A stretch of DNA of 25,000 nucleotides from contig JACVTC010000158.1 of assembly GCA_016946835.1 (NCBI GenBank), forward strand, positions 320,001 through 345,000, in the 5' to 3' direction. This DNA comes from Neocallimastix lanati (nom. inval.) (Eukaryota > Neocallimastigomycota > Neocallimastigomycetes > Neocallimastigales > Neocallimastigaceae). Below the pieces are notes generated by a model. It made no database searches and was not told where the DNA came from. It was given only the letters and a program-made list of their open reading frames with translations. The position numbers were made by a program, and so were the translations under genes. Below are positions 24,926 to 25,000 of the stretch, one piece after another. Numbering within the stretch: position 1 is the first letter of the stretch; each line of letters opens with the position of its first letter.

Positions 24926-25000
24926 TATAATTAAATAAATTTTAGTTATTTTTTTTTTTTTTTTTTTTTTTTTTCTTTGTCTATTTATTTATTTGAACCC
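24757..25000. other. Downstream AT-rich spacer to the window edge
   Basis: Holds ATAAA/ATAAAC repeats, an A run of about 38 (near 24886-24923) and a T run of about 25 (near 24950-24974). No coding signal is seen; the next gene, if any, lies beyond the window. Confidence 0.7.

Overview
This looks like nuclear DNA from a very AT-rich eukaryote, most likely an early-diverging fungus of the anaerobic gut type (Neocallimastigomycota). The signs are long A/T homopolymers, (AAT/ATT)n arrays in introns and as poly-Asn in proteins, GT..AG introns, and a fungal-looking SPC25. A dictyostelid amoeba has similar composition and cannot be excluded from sequence alone. All three stop codons (TAA, TGA, TAG) end genes here, so the standard code fits. 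Nothing prokaryotic is seen.

Layout. (1) 1-1280, minus: 5' part of UTP14 (small-subunit processome). (2) 1281-4001: AT desert with one clean long-armed inverted repeat. (3) 4002-11840, minus: a 15-exon gene for a roughly 2050-residue CLASP/Stu1-family microtubule regulator with TOG-like arrays at both ends and a long disordered middle; one of its introns looks like a U12-type AT-AC intron. (4) 11841-12749: shared divergent promoter. (5) 12750-14197, plus: six-exon SPC25 (Ndc80 kinetochore complex). (6) 14198-15880: AT desert holding a foreign-looking, GC-richer, start-less coding fragment (about 15186-15584) that ends at a perfect 19-bp hairpin. (7) 15881-19067, minus, and 22129-24756, plus: two head-to-head six-TM potassium-channel paralogues with the same exon architecture but different selectivity filters (TLGFGD and TIGYGD), separated by a 3-kb AT-rich gap.

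Functionally, CLASP and SPC25 both act at the kinetochore-microtubule interface and share one upstream region. The two channels probably arose by duplication and may work as partner subunits. All gene models were built by hand by joining exons in phase. The phases close exactly in all four complete genes, which is the main support for the splice sites.
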